Positions 12,363 to 25,200 of a DNA stretch of 64,000 bases are shown here, piece after piece; positions within the stretch are counted from its first letter, which is position 1, and the number at the start of each line of letters is the position of its first letter. The stretch is from Siderastrea radians (Eukaryota; Cnidaria; Anthozoa; Scleractinia; Rhizangiidae). The translations under genes were made by a program, and so were the position numbers. Below the pieces are notes generated by a model, which saw nothing but the letters and a program-made list of their open reading frames with translations, had not been told where the DNA came from and searched no databases. The stretch lies in NCBI GenBank assembly GCA_964017195.1, contig OZ024890.1:48877093-48941092 (forward strand). Direction: 5' to 3'.

Positions 12363-13559
12363 GTAATCTTAAACCTGTCTTTAAATAACCTGGTCTGTGC
12401 TGAAACGCCGTGACATAGCCTTAGTATGGGAATTGCACGCTCCGGGTTATGGACTCCTAGCAGGGTAGGGTAATGATAGCCTGCAGAAAGGATAAAGGGG
12501 CAAACACTACGGCTGAAGGAAGCTTAATTCAGAAGGCAAAATGACTTTGAAACTGACTACCAAACACAGTTTAAAACATAGTTTTGTTTAACACACAACA
12601 TACAAATACTCTTACCTGGCCTATTGTAGTCAATCTACTTAGGACTTGAATCCTTCTTTCTATGTACACATGTTTCATTCGCAGTTGACATCTATCGGAT
12701 CATTTGCACATTCAATTTCTCATATTACTAGATGAGTTCCTCTTAGTTCATCAAAACGTGAAGTCCGTGGTGTGAGAAATTAATGACTAGAAATACAATT
12801 ACCTTTATATTCGGGGTCGATGGAAATGCAATCCGTGATATTTCACAGATTAGAGTCTTTCCTAAGAAGGCTTGAACTCTCGGCCAAACCAGTAAGCATG
12901 AAGCAAGATCGCTCACATTTTCCCTTCATGATCTTTTCACAGCATACAGTGGTGATGTCGAGAAGGGAGATCCTCCAACGGAATTTGAATTGAAACTGCA
13001 ACAAGCGGATCCCCATTGAGGGAAAATGGTAAAACCATACAGTAGAACGACATAGAAGAAGACATGCAAGCATAGAAGACATAGAAGAACGACATAAAAG
13101 CGTTTCCTTAACTAGTCCTAGAGATTCTGGGTTGAAACTGTAGCTTATGCATGCTACTAGTTTTCTCAATGGATTTCTTAAAATATGAATCGTTTGGAAC
13201 AATGTGTCAGTATAGCATCCTGCCGTTCTCTAGCTGTTGCTTCGCTGCAATGGCGAAAACCGTGGAATAGTTTAGGTGAAAACACATGCTATTTGATGAT
13301 AAGGCCCATGCTAAAATTCAGTCTAACTGCTAAACGAGTCGACCGCTGGCGTATTCTCTAGGATGAGAAACAACAGGCCGACTGAACAGACATAGAAGAA
13401 GACATCAATGGCTGACTAAACCCTTCAAACTGTAATAAATAATTTTTGATAGAATTAAATATCAACAGTTGAAGATCTTGCGTGCATGTGCAAGATATAA
13501 ACTTAGAGAGTAAAAATAATGTTGAAATAAAAGTGTTTTATCGATTCCGGCTTCCATTT

Positions 13560-14592
13560 ACCGATTGACCGCAGAACATTAAGAAATAAGAGACTGGTCA
13601 AGAAAAGTTTGGTTTTTCCAACCTAGTTCGAATCAGGCTCGTCTCTTCACTCCAGGATATGAAGAATAGAGACCCTGGGAACGAGGCTGCGGATTGCCTT
13701 CTTCCATGAAATCCAAGGCCCTGCTAAACGATTGTCTATTTTCGTCCAGCGTCGTGTTTGTCGCACAAAATGTTCGGCGGCTAAACAGTTAAACAATAGT
13801 TGACCAAACAACAGACAGAGTGAGCCTACAAAACGCTTTTTGCGTATTACCGCTGAAAAATACGTCGACTTCACCCAAATTCCGTCTCTAATCGATCACC
13901 TTTTTTTCTCGCTCGCGCAAGCCTTGTGGGCAAAGGTGGCTAAGCGATGGAACATTCGATTGAAAGCCAAAATGTTGGGTGAAAATGTTTCATCTCAATC
14001 AAACATGGAAAACCATTTAGATGCAAAGTTGAGAGAGGCGCGGTTAAACAGTAAACCTGTTCTTCCAACACAATGTCATTCTCGTCCCCAGAGCCGCTTG
14101 GTCCTCTCAGCCGCCGGCGACTGGGCACGAGGACCAAGGAGCTCTGGCGACACAGGATTTGATTGGCTAACCCGAAGCAATAAAATTTATAACGGAAGTA
14201 AGAATCCCAGCGAAGAAAACAACAGCGCGAAACTGGTGTATATGGATATTTTTGCTTGATTTTCCCTTGAAATCGCTGTTTAACTTCTGTTTAACCACAG
14301 GAAGATGATAAATGGTGAAGTCGCTAATTAGGGATGACCCTGTCGAGAGTTTCAATCACAAAGAAAGCGTTTTTGAATCACTAGAGTTTACACAAGTTCG
14401 ATCGGATTCTCTATAGCTGCTTACAAGGAGACAATTTTAAGGGTCTGTCCTGCGTCTAAACAGTTTTAATGAATCTCCACCTTCGATTGAGCAGGTCTGA
14501 ATCATTATGAGCAAGAAGCTTCTGGATCGCCGATAAAGGCATACGAATGCGTAATCCAGTATAATTTTCTGTGTAGTTAGTTCAAAGCTATT
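13560..14592. repeat. Non-coding 3' flank of duplication unit A
   Basis: This stretch matches three separate blocks downstream of gene B: about 31660-31860, 34245-34530 and 38152-38607. The breaks between those blocks are insertions in B. It contains a CCCCAGAGCC...GGCTCTGG-type palindrome (14074-14150) that recurs at 38208-38285 and, inverted, at about 41905-41985. The open frames here are not conserved between the copies, so I do not call a gene. Confidence 0.65.
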
Positions 14593-15150
14593 TTAAAAAA
14601 AATTAATTGCGACAAAGAAAGGACTTACACTGTCGAAAGCAACACCAACAATTAAGCGGTGTAAATGAAAGATGAGATCAGCGAAAAATGATATTCACTC
14701 GACTTATTGCTCTAATTATCAGGCAGTACGAAAGCTGCAAGCCTCACCAAGCGTGGATTTCAATCATTAACCGCGCGAGCGTGAAAATAAATTTCCCGAA
14801 AAAGAGTTCAAAACAATAAAAATGAGAGTTTTTGACAGTTTCAGTGTTTAGAGGCAAACTATTTTTCTGTCTACACGCTATATATTTATATATTTAGGGG
14901 TGTCTTAATTACATAGTGATACGCACATTTTGTAAAAAAATGGGTCATAGGAAAAGCAAACGTTCGCACGCAAATTTGAAAGATTATGCTAAGAAATCAG
15001 GAGTGTTGAAAGCTTCTTAAACGTTTACACTGTAGGACGTCTAGAGATAATTATAATGCGGTGAGTCTCAAACTTCAATTTGCTATTATTGAGAGTAATT
15101 TGTTGCTCCCTACCGGGATAATGGAGAAAGCATACAAAGTTTCACATTTT
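14593..15150. other. Spacer between duplication units
   Basis: Sequence between the end of similarity with the B flank (about 14592/38607) and the start of the B upstream region (about 15150, similar to about 3660 onwards). No gene or repeat is visible. Confidence 0.5.
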
Positions 15151-16070
15151 TTGGGAGTAAGTTCGCGCAATGATATTTGCATTTTCCCGCTCTGAACACG
15201 TTTCCTGCCTTACGCTGGACGCCCTCGCCACTGTAGGTGAAAAAAAATTATTAGCGTCACCAGGATGAGGGCCTATATTTAAGCAAAATTTTAAAGTTTG
15301 TCTCACCATTTGTTTGACGTGATAGCTTTGATGCCATTTCTCTACAGATTTTTGCTTTTCTCCATGGTAATGTGATTCCCCAGTAGCATGATGGCCCCCA
15401 CCCTTTTCTCCATCCTCAACTGAGGAAAACCGTGGCTTAGTGGCACAATATTTTAAACATAGCGTTACTCGGTTGCGACTCGCAGTTGTCTAAATATATA
15501 AAAAGGGGATGGAAAATTGTCTTAAAATCTAAAAGAAAGTCAAATAGCTGTCGGGCAGTGTCGATTGCATTTCGATTTCGCGACTGGACGCGAGCGGTAA
15601 GGGACTTCCCTGCACCAGCTTCTAAGTTTAAAAGACGTTGTGAAGAAATACCGTACATTAAAAATGAAGCTCAAAACGGTGACTTTCCAAGCTCGGTAGC
15701 GTCTTCATTCTTGCTGTCGTCGAAGCAATATTTACACTATTGAATTTCTGGTAATTTTCTTCATTGATTTTCACAAAAATTTTAGCCATGTGACGCGAAA
15801 CGGCTGATCAAATGCTTATGTTTATTGTAGGTTTGCGACAAGAATTTGTTGTGGCCGACCGAAGACCGAAAGTCTGGGGAAAGTAACCTACTGACCGAAA
15901 AAAACGGACATTGCTAGATCCGGACGTTGCCATATTGGGGACGGCTGGCGAAAAGAACTTGCCAAATTCATTAATCGGCTGTCGCCACATTGGTGACGGC
16001 CAGTTAATAAGCTGACAGTTTGAAAATATTGACATTTTGTCTAAGTTCTCAATAATAAAATCGTTCCGCT

Positions 16071-16088
16071 TTTAAAATATAAGCTGGC
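16071..16088 (+). promoter_or_regulatory. Probable TATA box region of gene B
   Basis: TTTAAAATATAAGCTGGC is 140 bases before the gene B ATG, at the same spacing as in gene A. The surrounding 400 bases are also recognisably duplicated. Confidence 0.5.
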
Positions 16089-16212
16089 ATCTGGTTATTA
16101 AATTGAATGAATTGTTTAGAGCACTTGGCTATTGGTGGATCCGAGATGCCTACTGCTAGTAGTGTGAATAATTTTTAACAAGAAGAAAAGCTAACTCTGA
16201 AACGCTCGAGAA

Positions 16213-19200
16213 ATGTCTCTCAAGGGTATTCGTTTCCTTTTTGTCATTCTGAACGTGACGTTTCTCTGTCTTTCGGAAAAACAAATCGACCGTTCGTGTG
16301 TTAGTTTTCACTGGAATGATTTACAATTCAGTTTTTCGCCACGGAATTTCACGTTTTGGAAGGAAGCCGTTTGGAACATCACAAGTTATTGTTTTCTGCA
16401 AACTAATTATTCACTGCGTTACAACAATGAAACTTGCAAGCAGCGTCCGATAAACGTAACTTTTCCAGTGATTTCATGGTATCCTAACGTTAACATAACA
16501 TTTAAGATGCTGCCCCTGCCTGTTCTGGTTATGAAGGAAGTATCCTTTAGCACTGCAAGGCAGGTTGTACAAGCTCTTGGACAAATATGGAAACTGTTTG
16601 CCTTTTGTCTTATGGCCTCTGCACTATCAGGAATTGTGATCTGGTTTTTTGTAAGTTTTACCTAATATCAGTCGCTGGTAACTGACTGAAGTATTGATCT
16701 TGCTAATATATTGCAATATTGCCGCTAGCTGTGGAGTACCATCATCAGTGCTTCGTTTGATAGTTTCTCGTAGGATAATCTATTCAGAACAACTTCACAG
16801 TCTTTCTAAAACGTATGCCTTTTTTAACACGGCTATGTAAATACGTTGGTTTAACAGATTCCAGATATCTCAGTCCATAATTCTGCTTGGTTGAATTTTG
16901 TTCTCTCACTTATTCGTAATGATATCGAAACAAAAAATTGACAAATAGGAGATAGTATACGACTACATGATATATATAAGTTTTACTTGTGCTAAATGGC
17001 TAATTATGTCATGTTGTCAATCTTGCGAAATTTCGCAGTTCAGTCGAAGAAATCGGTAATAATACAAAAGTAATAATAGAACAAAAAAAAAAGGAAATGA
17101 CACTTTAGATTTAAATTGTCGACTAAATATCAGGAAAAGGTGGGAAAAAAGTTGATCAAAGACAATTATTAACATATTACACAATCTGCTGCTAATAACA
17201 CCTGTCTGGTTGAGAAAACGTTCATGTCTGTTGCGTGACGACAAGAGAAAGCTAAATTTCCACACTTTTACCTTCAGGATCACAAAGCAAATTCTGGTCA
17301 TTTTCCAAAGTCATTTTGGAGAGGCATACGAGAAGGCTCATGGTGGGCCATCGTTACCATGACAACAACAGGGTAAGGAAATTTAAAGCATATTAAGGCC
17401 CCATCTATATTTTTAAATTGAGTGGCACCCGCGGTACTTCCCAACATGTGTGAAAATGGCAAATTTCTCGATAGCCTTAATAGAGCCTTGTCGGGAAACA
17501 GTACCGGAAAAGCATTTTGCCGTGGCGCCTAAATCGTTAACCCTATTCAGGCCGCTTTTTTTTTTGACCGTCAGGAACCCTGGGGTGGGGGGAGGCAGAT
17601 TCCACCTCTCTCCTATATCGAAGAATATTACAGCTTTGACAAAGAAACTTACAGGGCAGATAGTACGTCCAAAAATGTTTCTTTGAAGTCCCAACATGAG
17701 CTGATGATGTCATATGACGTAAGAATTATGTCACATTCTCCAACGCAGCCATCTTGGATTTTTTTATTTTTCCAAATCCTCCGAAGAGCACCAAAATTGA
17801 CCAAAAAATAGAACACCAAAATAACCTAAGAATGTAAAATTTTGTGCAAGAAAAGAGGAAAATCAAAAATCTGAAAAAACCGTCTGTGAAAAAGTGGTTG
17901 CTATAATAACCTCATACTAAATGGACAAGGAGTTGAAATACCAAATTGATCCCAGATACTGAAATTTTAGGAAAAGTCGCCAAGTTTGGTGGCTTTAGCC
18001 TACACATTATAAAAGTTGTAAACGTCCACAGTCCTTGCGGGCACTGGACTTTGCTTTTGAAACTTATTTGACTGTCTTCCAATTCAATCGACGTTTCTCG
18101 GCGAGAATATTGCAACAGTGGCCAATTCCCCTTATTACAAATCAGTTGATATCCTTTTTCCAGGGGCAATATATCTTATTATAGGAAATTAACGCTTGTG
18201 TTCTTTAAGGTATTTGAAATTAACGTGACTTAAATTAAACTGAATTGAAGGGAAAATTACTCCCCAATAAAGGAAATTAACGCGAAAGAGGGGGTAAAAT
18301 TTCAAGAATGAGGGAACTTAACGTCATTAACACAAAGAAATACCTTGAGGTCACAACTGGAAGAAATTTATTTCTAACTGACAGTTTCTTTACAGACCAT
18401 GTGTATTAAATTCTGCCTAAATGTACTAAAGCTATTGTTTTGTGGGTGTCAAGAATGCCTGAACTGTATCCTGAATATGGGATTAAAATGATGGAAATTA
18501 AGAAAGCAGCTGACGTTTCGCGAGGTCTCCACTTGAACCCTTGCAAAACGACGTGTGAGTAACGAGCACAGAAATTCCATACTGATGACGTGAACTACCC
18601 AGATCTTGGTAGTACTTCTGATTGGTTGAAAGAAAATTCCCTCGCAGCACAACCAATCAGAAGCACGACCAAGATCTGGGTAGTGTCACGTCATTAGTAT
18701 GGAATTTCTGTGCTCGCTACTCAGAGGTCGTTTTGCGAGAGTTCAAGTGGCGACCTCGCGAAACGTCAGCTCTCAGGCTAGGGATCGTTCAGGAAAAAAA
18801 ATGCCAAAATTCATGATCATCTGTGGGAACCTAGATCATACACGAATTTTTTTGACGTAACAAAACACGAGAAAGAGTGTTTCATCGGGATAACCAAACA
18901 CCGAGAAGGGGGTTGAAAAAACAAGGCGCAGCCGGGTTTTTTAAACGAGTTTGAGGTTTTTGGATACTTGATAAAACACTCTTTCGAGTTTTTGATATGG
19001 CGTCTCAAAACAATTATAATTCTTGGGGAAATTCAAAGCAAAAGTTCGCAAAAGTTTATGCTAATTAAGTTCTGGTATCCAAACCACCGCTAACCACGGT
19101 AGTGATTTCCTTTGTTTTCTCTTTACGAATTATGAGTTTGACAGCACCAAAGGAAGATATTAAAGTGGATTTTCAAAGAAAGAATCTAATACAATCAATT

Positions 19201-22200
19201 TTTACTTCTTTTATAGAAAATAAAAGAGAACAATTTGAAAGCTTCGGCCCGAACTTTTGAAGCAAAGGACGGTGGCCCCTATTGCTAATGCGCACATTTT
19301 CTGCGCATTGCGCGTTCGTCCCGCGCGATCGCGGGATTCCTGTATGTGCAGTGGTGCGAAAAATTTTAGGTGTATTGAGTTGTTGTTTTTGTATTTCGCT
19401 TCCGTTGTGGGAGTGTTGACCCGCAAATGGGGAACGTGAAACCAAAACAAAATGGCAGATTTGTGAAAAAATCCGGGCCGTCGAAGCGCAAGCGCTTGCA
19501 CGACGAAAAACAAACATCGACACCGGCTCCCGACAACAAGTGAAATAAGGAAAGTAGCGCGGGAGGGACGAAGTTGACTTGGCGAGAGGGTCGACGAATT
19601 GTAGAACTCAGCGTGTTAGCTGAACAGATTTGTTTTTCAGAGGATATCTGGAAAGCGACCATCTGAAAAGACCACGTGAGCGTCAACCTTTCGGTTAAAT
19701 TCTCAAGTACTTCGCTTCCACTCCCACGGTATTGCAAATTACGTATTTGATAGTGGATTTACATTATAAGAATTGTTTAATTGAGGGAATTCCTACGTTG
19801 AAAACAATATTCTAAAGATGTTGAAGTCAATGATCGAATATAGAATTGCTTTGGAGTAATTTTTTTAACCTTTGGAACAAAATAACACAGCAACTGATTG
19901 TGAGTTAGAATTCTTTGCCGAATATTAAATACTTCGCAGGCAAAAAACTTGTGCCATTTTTCCTCCATAATTTATATGCGCTTGGAAGCTTCCGAAAACC
20001 TTTATTGGCTAATTTTTGCCAGTAAACTGACAGATGACGAAGCAATGCTATTTATTTTAGCAAAGTTGTTTGATAGTCGACAGAACTAAACAGCCAGCGG
20101 GATACATGCGAATCAATAAGAAATTCGTTTTTACATCTACAAGTCTGTCAAGTCGCTACCGGCAGCAAGTTAAAATGGCATTATTAGAGCAACTGTAGTT
20201 TCACGAGTACTCTCCTTGAACTTAATTAGCTTTCCAAAGAATGCTGCAAGAAGAGCTACCGGTGAAAGTTGTGCTGAAGTCTTCTTTTTGAAGAAAAATA
20301 GGTCAACTTCACTGTTTCCTCAGCGGTCTGCTTTCTGTTTATGTCTTTATGTTTTCCCATTGTTTTTCATCTTTTGGCGAATAACGAGTCAATAACTGCA
20401 CAACTGAAATGTACTGTATTTTAGGGGCCAATAAGTTGAGAAGAATCTTTATAATCCATAAATGCACTCCACTTTATGAGTGTTTAGCGTGATCAGGATA
20501 AAAACGCAGAACAATTCAGAAGTAGAAAAGTACGAAGTTTTATGATGGTACGACCTTCCCTCATTCTTAAGTTTTGGATTGCATTTTAAAACAGTGTTTC
20601 AAAATGAAAGTCACAAAAAGACATTGTATAGAGGACAACGTTGAAGCAAACTACTTGTTAAAACTGTGTCTCACCTAACGCGAAAACCGAGAGATTCAGA
20701 CACTCACGAGCAGTATTGCATTCTGATCTTTTACAGTGAAATAAAGTAATCACTCCTATTTTAAGGTACATGTCATTTCCACGTGTGGCATTTTCTTTTA
20801 GAGGGAAAGGAAACGTATCTAAGGCTTACACTCTGATGAAAAATCTTTCCATTTGTAATTTGTTCTTAAGAGGCGAGAAAGAATTAAAAGAGTAAACAAA
20901 TTGTGAAGGAAATTCTAGAAAGAAAAACAAAACCAGCACCTAACTGACCGGCCTGGCCGATAATCTATGAAATATTCAAAGAAAACCTACCTCCTCTCGG
21001 TCTGGGCTGTCATAAGCTGCAGCAACCGATGGAATAAAAATTGGGTTGACCTGCTGAAGTAGACGAGTAGCCGATTTTGATAACTCCACTGAGCGAATTT
21101 GCCTGATGAGAAAGAACAAATCGAAAACTTGACGAGAAATTTCAGCTTTCGATTTTAGGTCAGTTCGCTTCAGAGCTTCTGATCCCGATTTCGTGGCATT
21201 TCGTGTTATTTGTCAAGATCCGAACACGATGAAAACCCAAAACAATAAGCAGTTTAGTTTAAGGTGAGTTATATTTAGCTGCTGTAGATAATCGACGTTT
21301 CCAGTTCATTCAAGCGAACAGCCAATAAGTCTGAGATGATTTGACAAGCCTTGACAGTTAAATGACAGGATATTGAAACATTGTAAAAACCAAGAAACAC
21401 GGCGCAAGAAGAAGAAAATATTTTATGCGGACAGTTTGAAGCTCGATAAAAATAATAATAACAGTAGTGTGGCTTTCGAGTTCGGATTATTGTGGGGCAA
21501 TTCGCGGGAAAAACTTGCCAGAATTTGCGGCGCTTTACAAACACTTTTGAAAGAACACCGCACCCGAAAATAGCCCCGCAAAATTTTGGGGCCCGGAGAG
21601 TTTTTGAGTTTTTGAAATACGACCACCAGCTTATTCATGGGAGCTCCGCTGTTAGGTTAGCCTATCTATAAGACTTATATTACAGGCTTGGTCTGATCCC
21701 ACTGACAATTTGCAGTAGAACTTCCAAGCACGTACACAACAATCAAGATTCTCGGCTGCACAACATTCATTGAACAACGAAATCACCTAACGGCACTCCC
21801 GTTATAGAATGTTCTTTGATAAGGTAATTGCAAAATCCCTATACAGTTAGCAGAGATAAAATCAATCAACGTACGTTTTACGAGGATTTTTGCTTTGCTG
21901 CCGTTCTTTCACCACGCGTCCTCTCCGCCAGTTTTGATTCCCAGCATGCATCACTTCGATTTACATTTTACTCCCTACCGGGGAGGAGAACGTCAAGAAA
22001 ATAGGAAAAAGTGAAGTTAGCTTTTAAAAATGCACGGTTACCCCTAGTTTTTATGTAATCTATCAAAAGCAGGACAACTGTTGGGTATTGTAAAATATTT
22101 TTTTTCAAAGGAAAAACCGCCTGTCAAAAGTTATTTTACAAAATGTTGCAATCTACTAGGTCAAATAATGGCCCCAAGGAGCGGAAATTCGCATATGGAA

Positions 22201-25200
22201 TTCCGCAGCATGTTGAGCATCGTATCTGTTGTTATTCATTACAAAGCGCCTATTAGTTTAGATATCTTCACCTCCTATTTAAGTTAAATAATGGCTATCT
22301 TTTATTTTAAAAAAGATTTTTCCTAATTTAAAAAAATGCTCAATCAGCACTTTTTTTACCATATTTGGGCCTAATTATCTCTGAAAAATGCACGGTGACC
22401 CTCCACTTTCTTTTTGGATTTTAACAGCCCTAGGTACGAGTAACAAATCCCACATGGAGACAAATAAGAAAAAAATCCCTTCCTATTAGGGGCCACCGTC
22501 CTTAATGAAGGTTGCGCACCAGAATAGGCATTTTTAACAGAACTTGACAATAGTCCATTTTACAGTTGTGTGCTTAGTGACTAGGCTTTTGAGTGGAAGT
22601 GAAGCTGGTGTTGACCTTGTTTTGATACAAAACCTCCTGCTTTTCATATATAAATAGAAAATGGTTAGCATAAGAACAACATGATTTACATATGAAAAGC
22701 AGGGGTCTTTGTCAAAACAAGGTCAACTCCAGCCTCACTTCCACTCAAAGGCCAGGTCACTAAGCACACAACTGTAAAATAGACTATTACCAGATTGGGC
22801 TTCCATTCATGCAAATGTGTTTTTACCTTTTCAAAGTGATGCTAAATAATAGATTATAGTGAAGAAAGATAGTGATACATATTGTTGTTATTCTCCTGGT
22901 AGCTATGGTGACAAGACTCCGAAAACGATCCTTGCGCGAGTCTATGCGTCGCTGTGGATGATCGTCGGACTGATGTTGATGTCGGTCATTACTGCCCAGG
23001 TCTCTTCTTCAATCACTGCTGATGGTCTTCGACCTTTGGATGCCCTATTAGGCGACAGGGTATGTGAAGACACTTTCCTTCTATACTCAAAAACGTCGAG
23101 CAGGACAAGCAATTAAGGGGACAAAATCGAGGCTGATATATTGTGTATTCTCATCATGTCCAGGAACATACGGTTTATTAATTTAGTTTGTATTATTAAT
23201 TTGAATTAGGAAGAGAAATCGCCAGAGGTGATGAACACAAGGAAATACGAGTTTGAGAGACAAAATAACGTCTAAAATATTAAACTCAAAGTTCGATCAG
23301 AATGGTTATTTAATTTGATGAGCTGTAATCTTCTTCCAATCCTTGTAATCCTGCACTTTATCCCCAAAATACTTGTTCTGTCTTGCTCTGTTGAACCTTT
23401 CTATTCAATTTAGTTGTATATCTGGCGGAACAGCTCCTTAGGTTAAGGCGGGACAGCGTCTATTCAATTACTAGAGTCACAGAAACGAAATTAAGTTAAA
23501 TAACTAGCACCTTGAAATCGAGGGTTTCTAAGGCCTATGTTAATGAAGAAGTCAACACTTCTGATGAAAAATATATAATCACCCAAATTCCAATTTCACA
23601 CTCTATTAACTCGAAAGAAGCTGAAGGTTATTAAAGTAATTTAACAGTATTTATTTTGTAACGTAAACAAGTATAGCTAAAATCGCGAAAACTTCCTGAA
23701 TTAAGTACACGCTAGAGGCCTGTGGTTTCCCAAAACTTGTCAGGAGTTTCGAGAAACGGGTCCCAGGAAGGCCAACATGGATTGTAATTTCTTCAAGGTG
23801 TATGTCTGTGCTCTTCCTTGTCTGATCGGTACACAGATTACATCTTCGTGAAGTATAATTAAAGAGCCTCGCATTTTCAGCAATAATTATGAATCCAGGA
23901 GCCATAATCGGGGACGGAGACCGTAAGCGCGGGGTCCACGCGGCCCCATCGAAAGAGACAAATGTGCTATTTTTAGAGAAAACTGCGCCACCCTCAACGT
24001 CATAAACGCGCGTGGGTACACGCAATTTTGCGTGCAGAGAGGGCGCTCTGGATATGACAGCAACGAGGCGCGTAGCGCCAAAATGGTGATAATTATTTGA
24101 TATCCAGCAAGTCCGAGTAGAATAACTGTTTTTCTCATTAAAAACGCAATCACTAATTACTATAAAATCAACAAAGAGAAAAAAAAGAGAGAAACTCCGA
24201 GATAAAAGGGAACAAGAATCGATCGCGATCACATGACTGACCGAAAAAGGCGCCAAAACCTTGCGAAGTGTTGCAGCATTTCTTTGCGGAGCTGAATGAA
24301 TCAATGAAACTGCTCCGAAGTGAACGTACAAGCACAAGCACAAGGTTTGAGCCAAATCTTCCAATTATGGGCTCTGAAATGTGGTACGTGTTTGATTTTT
24401 TTCTGAAAAATTGTTGTAATCATCGTTCAAAGCGGATTAAAGCTGTACGATCTCACCGTTATAGCTGCGGAAGTTCAAATGAACGAGTTGTAAACGCTCA
24501 GTTCGCACAACGTTGACATCGAAGCGATCATGTGTTTGTTTGATCGCACTGAAGACAGAATTAATATTTTAACTTGAACGATAATTTCTATGCAGCACAC
24601 TGAAACAAGACTACGGAGGTGAGGAAGTCGACATTAGAATTTACCATCTTACTTTTTTAAACGCAAACCACAAAACGCAGTTGTTCTCAGTTTAAAGCCC
24701 GCAGACAGAATGGTAAAAGTGACACTCAAATTAACAACTGTGAAAGCGATTCCACGTGTTTCACATGGCATCCGATTTGTATCTGAACATGTGGAGCTGC
24801 TGGAACACAGATAGAGCTACCTGAACGAGTACAGGTAAACTAGTATCAATTTTGCGTGGTATAGCCAAACAATTTCGCCCTTTCTAGTACTTAATTTGTT
24901 CAATGCTTGTTGTTCAGACTGCTGCAAGATTTTTGTACTGACTAGCCATAAAAGTTTGACAATTTTTATTAACTGCTTCTCTCCCATTTTACTGTGCGTT
25001 ATTTTGCCTTGTCTCGTTATTTCGGAATCAAAGCCTTCCGTATAAAACCAACAGTTTGTGAAATCTTAAGAACAAGTGATTGACTTGAAGATGAAAGAAA
25101 TTGTAAACACAGCGCTAAATGCTTTAAAAATTTCTATTTCTACAGTCCATTTCGTCCTAAGAAATCAAGCATTCTAGAACAACTTAGGGACCGTCGACAT

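Noticed and set aside
13840..14259. 139-codon open frame in the A flank
   Set aside because: Not conserved in the duplicated B flank, and half of it covers a palindromic repeat.
23651..24364. 237-codon open frame on the - strand
   Set aside because: It runs across the boundary of the hAT-like insertion into intron 3 of gene B and shows no domain.
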